A stretch of 8,411 nucleotides of DNA from Planctomycetota bacterium (lineage in GTDB: Bacteria; Planctomycetota; UBA8108; UBA1146; JAJFFE01): positions 1-8,411 of the forward strand of contig JAGQRC010000112.1 in the NCBI GenBank assembly GCA_020425835.1, in the 5' to 3' direction. Both the position numbers and the translations under genes were made by a program. Below are positions 6,442 to 8,411 of this stretch, one piece after another. Numbering within the stretch: the first letter of the stretch is position 1; the number at the start of each line of letters is the position of its first letter. The notes under the pieces were generated by a model. It saw only the letters and a program-made list of their open reading frames with translations. It did no database searches and was not told where the DNA came from.

Positions 6442-8157
6442 ATGGATACCGAAAAGCGTCTCGTACTGGCCATCGTCCTTTGCGTGGCGATCTTCATGAT
6501 CTTCACCCTGAACCCGTCGCGTCGAGCCACACCTCCGAAGGCGCCGCCGCAGGGAACGACGACCGAGTCCACCACTTCGGATGTCGTGGACCCGTCGGGA
6601 ACGGGAACGGCGACGCCAACCGGAACCGGTCCCGATCCCGCGGCTCAGCCCGAGGTCGCGCTCTTCCCACACGACGAAGACCTGCATCTCGCCTCGGACA
6701 AGGTCCGACTCGAGCTGACGACCGAGGGCGCCAGTGTCCAGCGGGTGATCCTCCCGGACTACCACGAGTCGGATCTGACCTCCCCACTCACCCTCGTCGG
6801 TCCCGAGCTCCGCTCCGATCGCGCGCTGCTCGTGTCGTCCGGGACCACCCCGTTGGACCGCGTGGACTGGGAGGTCGTCGCGCAGTCCGATGACCGAATC
6901 GAATTCCGTTACCCTCTCGGTCAGGGCGAAGTCCGCAAGCGCTACTCGTTCCACCCCGATGAACCCTACTTGTTGCACGTGGACGTCGAAGTCCGCGATA
7001 CCTCACTCGACTACGAGATCCTCGGACCCGAGCGGGTCCGCTTCGACGCCGGCTCGCGGCAGTCGAACCAGGCGGTCACCGGACTGGGTACCGGGGAGTT
7101 CGAGGGCGTGGAACGCGTCGGCGTCGGGCTCGTCCCCACCGTGCGGGCCGAGGATGCGCGGACCGACGTGCTCTGGGCCGGCCTCGAGAGCAACTACTTC
7201 GCATTCATCGTTCGGCCTCTCGGAGTGGACGGGGCCAAGCGCGTCGTCTCGGGCAGCAATGACGAGGGGCTCAAGTCGGAGGCCGGTCCCAACAACAAGA
7301 AGGGGATCCAGTCCTATCCCTATCGGGTCGGCTTCCACGTCCCGAATCCCGGGAAGACGGATTCGTTCGAGGTGTTCATCGGTCCCAAGGACCCGACTCT
7401 ACTCCACGTGTACGAGGAGCGGGGCTACCCCGAGCTCGTGTACTACGGTCGGTACATCGGGTTCATCGTGCGGATCTTCCTCGCGCTGCTGCGCTTCTTC
7501 CACGGGTTCACCGGCTCGTGGGGGGTCGCGATCATCGGCCTGACGTTCATCGTCAAGTTGCTCCTGCACCCGATCAACAAGCGCAATCAGGGGATGATGC
7601 AGCGCCAATCGATCCGGATGAAGGAGCTGCAGCCCAAGATGGACAAGATCAAGGAGCAGCACCGCAACGATCCGACGCGCGCGACCCGCGAGATCCAGCA
7701 ACTGATGCGCGACGAGAACGTCAACCCGTTGGCGCTGTTCGGCGGTTGCCTGCTGATCTTCCTGCAGCTCCCGATCTGGATCGGGCTGATCAGCACGTTC
7801 ACCCTGGCGATCGAGCTGCGTCAGCAGCCGTTCCTCTACATCGCCGACCTGACGCAAGCCGACCACCTCTTCCCGCTCGGCCTCACCCTGCCGTTCATCG
7901 GGAGCCACTTCAATCTGCTCCCGATCCTCTACGTGGCGCTGACGTTGATCAACCAGAGGATGATGCCGCGTTCGAGCGATCCGCAGATGCAGCAGCAACA
8001 GAAGATGATGACCATCATGATGGTCGCCTTCGGGTTCATCTTCTACAGCTTCTCCTCGGGGCTCCTCGTCTACTTCATCACGTCGGCCGCGTTGGGGATC
8101 ATCGAGCAACGGATCATCCGGGCGGAGTTGCGACGCGAGGGCATCGTCACCAACTGA
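6442..8157 (+). CDS. yidC: Membrane protein insertase YidC (Oxa1 family, Gram-negative type)
   Basis: A 571-residue insertase that inserts and folds inner-membrane proteins, alone or with SecYEG. Residues 6-23 form the N-terminal anchor. Residues 25-70 are a Thr/Pro/Gly-rich linker. About 71-330 is the periplasmic domain (VRLELTTEGASVQRVILPDY near its start). The Oxa1 core begins near 334 (YYGRYIGFIVRIFLALL). It continues with the membrane segment ending TFIVKLLLHP and a charged cytoplasmic hairpin (about 377-425) containing LQPKMDKIKEQ and VNPL. Further membrane segments lie at about 430-455, 476-508 and two near 523-562 (SSGLLVYFITSAALGIIEQ). ELRQQPF (458-464) matches ELRQAPF of E. coli YidC. 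The position of the groove arginine (E. coli R366) is Lys372 here. The C-terminus is short and basic. ATG start; GGAG at 6425-6428 is a rather distant ribosome-binding site (13 bases). mnmE follows after 13 bases. Confidence 0.97.
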   Translation: MDTEKRLVLAIVLCVAIFMIFTLNPSRRATPPKAPPQGTTTESTTSDVVDPSGTGTATPTGTGPDPAAQPEVALFPHDEDLHLASDKVRLELTTEGASVQRVILPDYHESDLTSPLTLVGPELRSDRALLVSSGTTPLDRVDWEVVAQSDDRIEFRYPLGQGEVRKRYSFHPDEPYLLHVDVEVRDTSLDYEILGPERVRFDAGSRQSNQAVTGLGTGEFEGVERVGVGLVPTVRAEDARTDVLWAGLESNYFAFIVRPLGVDGAKRVVSGSNDEGLKSEAGPNNKKGIQSYPYRVGFHVPNPGKTDSFEVFIGPKDPTLLHVYEERGYPELVYYGRYIGFIVRIFLALLRFFHGFTGSWGVAIIGLTFIVKLLLHPINKRNQGMMQRQSIRMKELQPKMDKIKEQHRNDPTRATREIQQLMRDENVNPLALFGGCLLIFLQLPIWIGLISTFTLAIELRQQPFLYIADLTQADHLFPLGLTLPFIGSHFNLLPILYVALTLINQRMMPRSSDPQMQQQQKMMTIMMVAFGFIFYSFSSGLLVYFITSAALGIIEQRIIRAELRREGIVTN

Positions 8158-8170
8158 AGCGCGAGTGCCG

Positions 8171-8411
8171 ATGGTCGATCCCCGAGCTCCAGAGCCGATC
8201 GCCGCGGTCGGGACGCCGTTCGGTTCGGGGCCGGTCGGTGTGGTCCGCGTGAGTGGCAAGGGCTGCATCGAGATCGTCGAGCGTTGGCTCGCGGTCCCCT
8301 CGATGGAGGCGCGCCGCCCCGTCCTGGTCCGGATCCCGGTCGGGCGGACCACCGCCCCGGGTTGCGCGGTCGCGCTTCGGGCGCCCGCGTCCTACACGGG
8401 AGAAGATTGTC
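8171..8411 (+). CDS. mnmE: tRNA uridine-5-carboxymethylaminomethyl(34) synthesis GTPase MnmE, N-terminal fragment (3' partial)
   Basis: The frame runs off the right edge after 80 codons. Residues 9-29 (PIAAVGTPFGSGPVGVVRVSG) match the MnmE opening (IVAxATPPGRGGVGILRISG in E. coli), and APASYTGED (71-79) matches the conserved xPxSYTGED motif; both belong to the N-terminal folate-binding domain. With MnmG, MnmE makes the cmnm5 modification on wobble U34 of certain tRNAs, using GTP, a formyl-group folate donor and glycine. The GTPase domain lies outside the window. The segment between the two motifs is shorter than in E. coli, and the acidic position before the last strand is A62-P63. The ATG is 13 bases after the yidC stop; GTG at 8165, in the same frame, is an alternative start. 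No strong ribosome-binding site is visible, so translational coupling to yidC is likely. Confidence 0.93.
   Translation, partial: MVDPRAPEPIAAVGTPFGSGPVGVVRVSGKGCIEIVERWLAVPSMEARRPVLVRIPVGRTTAPGCAVALRAPASYTGEDC

Noticed and set aside
7399..8352. A 317-codon minus-strand frame opposite yidC
   Set aside because: It is antisense to the conserved Oxa1 core. The charged repetitive product (many Asp, Arg, Glu, Gln) reflects hydrophobic codons read backwards.

Overview
The window is GC-rich and read almost entirely from the + strand, with strong G/C preference at third codon positions. It suggests a bacterium with an outer-membrane-type envelope. YidC has the N-terminal membrane anchor and large periplasmic domain found in Gram-negative lineages. 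The first gene has the cohesin-like / FN3 / IPT / dockerin architecture common in Planctomycetota and some neighbouring or uncultivated phyla. I read it as probably planctomycete-like; this rests on architecture, not on a phylogenetic marker.

Layout. (1) Positions 1-4425: the 3' part (1474 residues) of a giant secreted or surface multidomain protein, open at the left edge. In order it has an Ig-like tail, FG-GAP/VCBS calcium-loop repeats, a cohesin-like domain, four FN3-like domains, two more cohesin-like domains, two IPT/TIG domains and a dockerin-like double EF-hand. (2) 4426-4638: an intergenic gap with a long near-perfect hairpin that probably ends the first transcript. (3) 4639-5421: radC, a JAMM/MPN-fold protein with an intact metal motif. 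(4) 5399-5613: a promoter-like pair overlapping the radC stop, then a leader of about 180 nt with a six-codon ORF and two hairpins. (5) 5614-6366: a calcineurin-like metallophosphoesterase. (6) 6442-8157: yidC, the membrane protein insertase. (7) 8171 to the right edge: the N-terminal 80 codons of mnmE, the tRNA wobble-uridine modification GTPase.

How the genes fit together. The surface protein looks like an independent unit closed by the hairpin. The metallophosphoesterase, yidC and mnmE are co-oriented with gaps of 75 and 13 bases and may form one transcript. The yidC-mnmE pairing is the ancient housekeeping neighbourhood seen near rnpA/rpmH in many bacteria, here without jag between the two genes. 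radC and the phosphoesterase are less usual neighbours.

I see no mobile element, CRISPR array, tRNA or rRNA. I did not find a clearly new multi-gene system. The least explained stretch is the structured leader upstream of the phosphoesterase.
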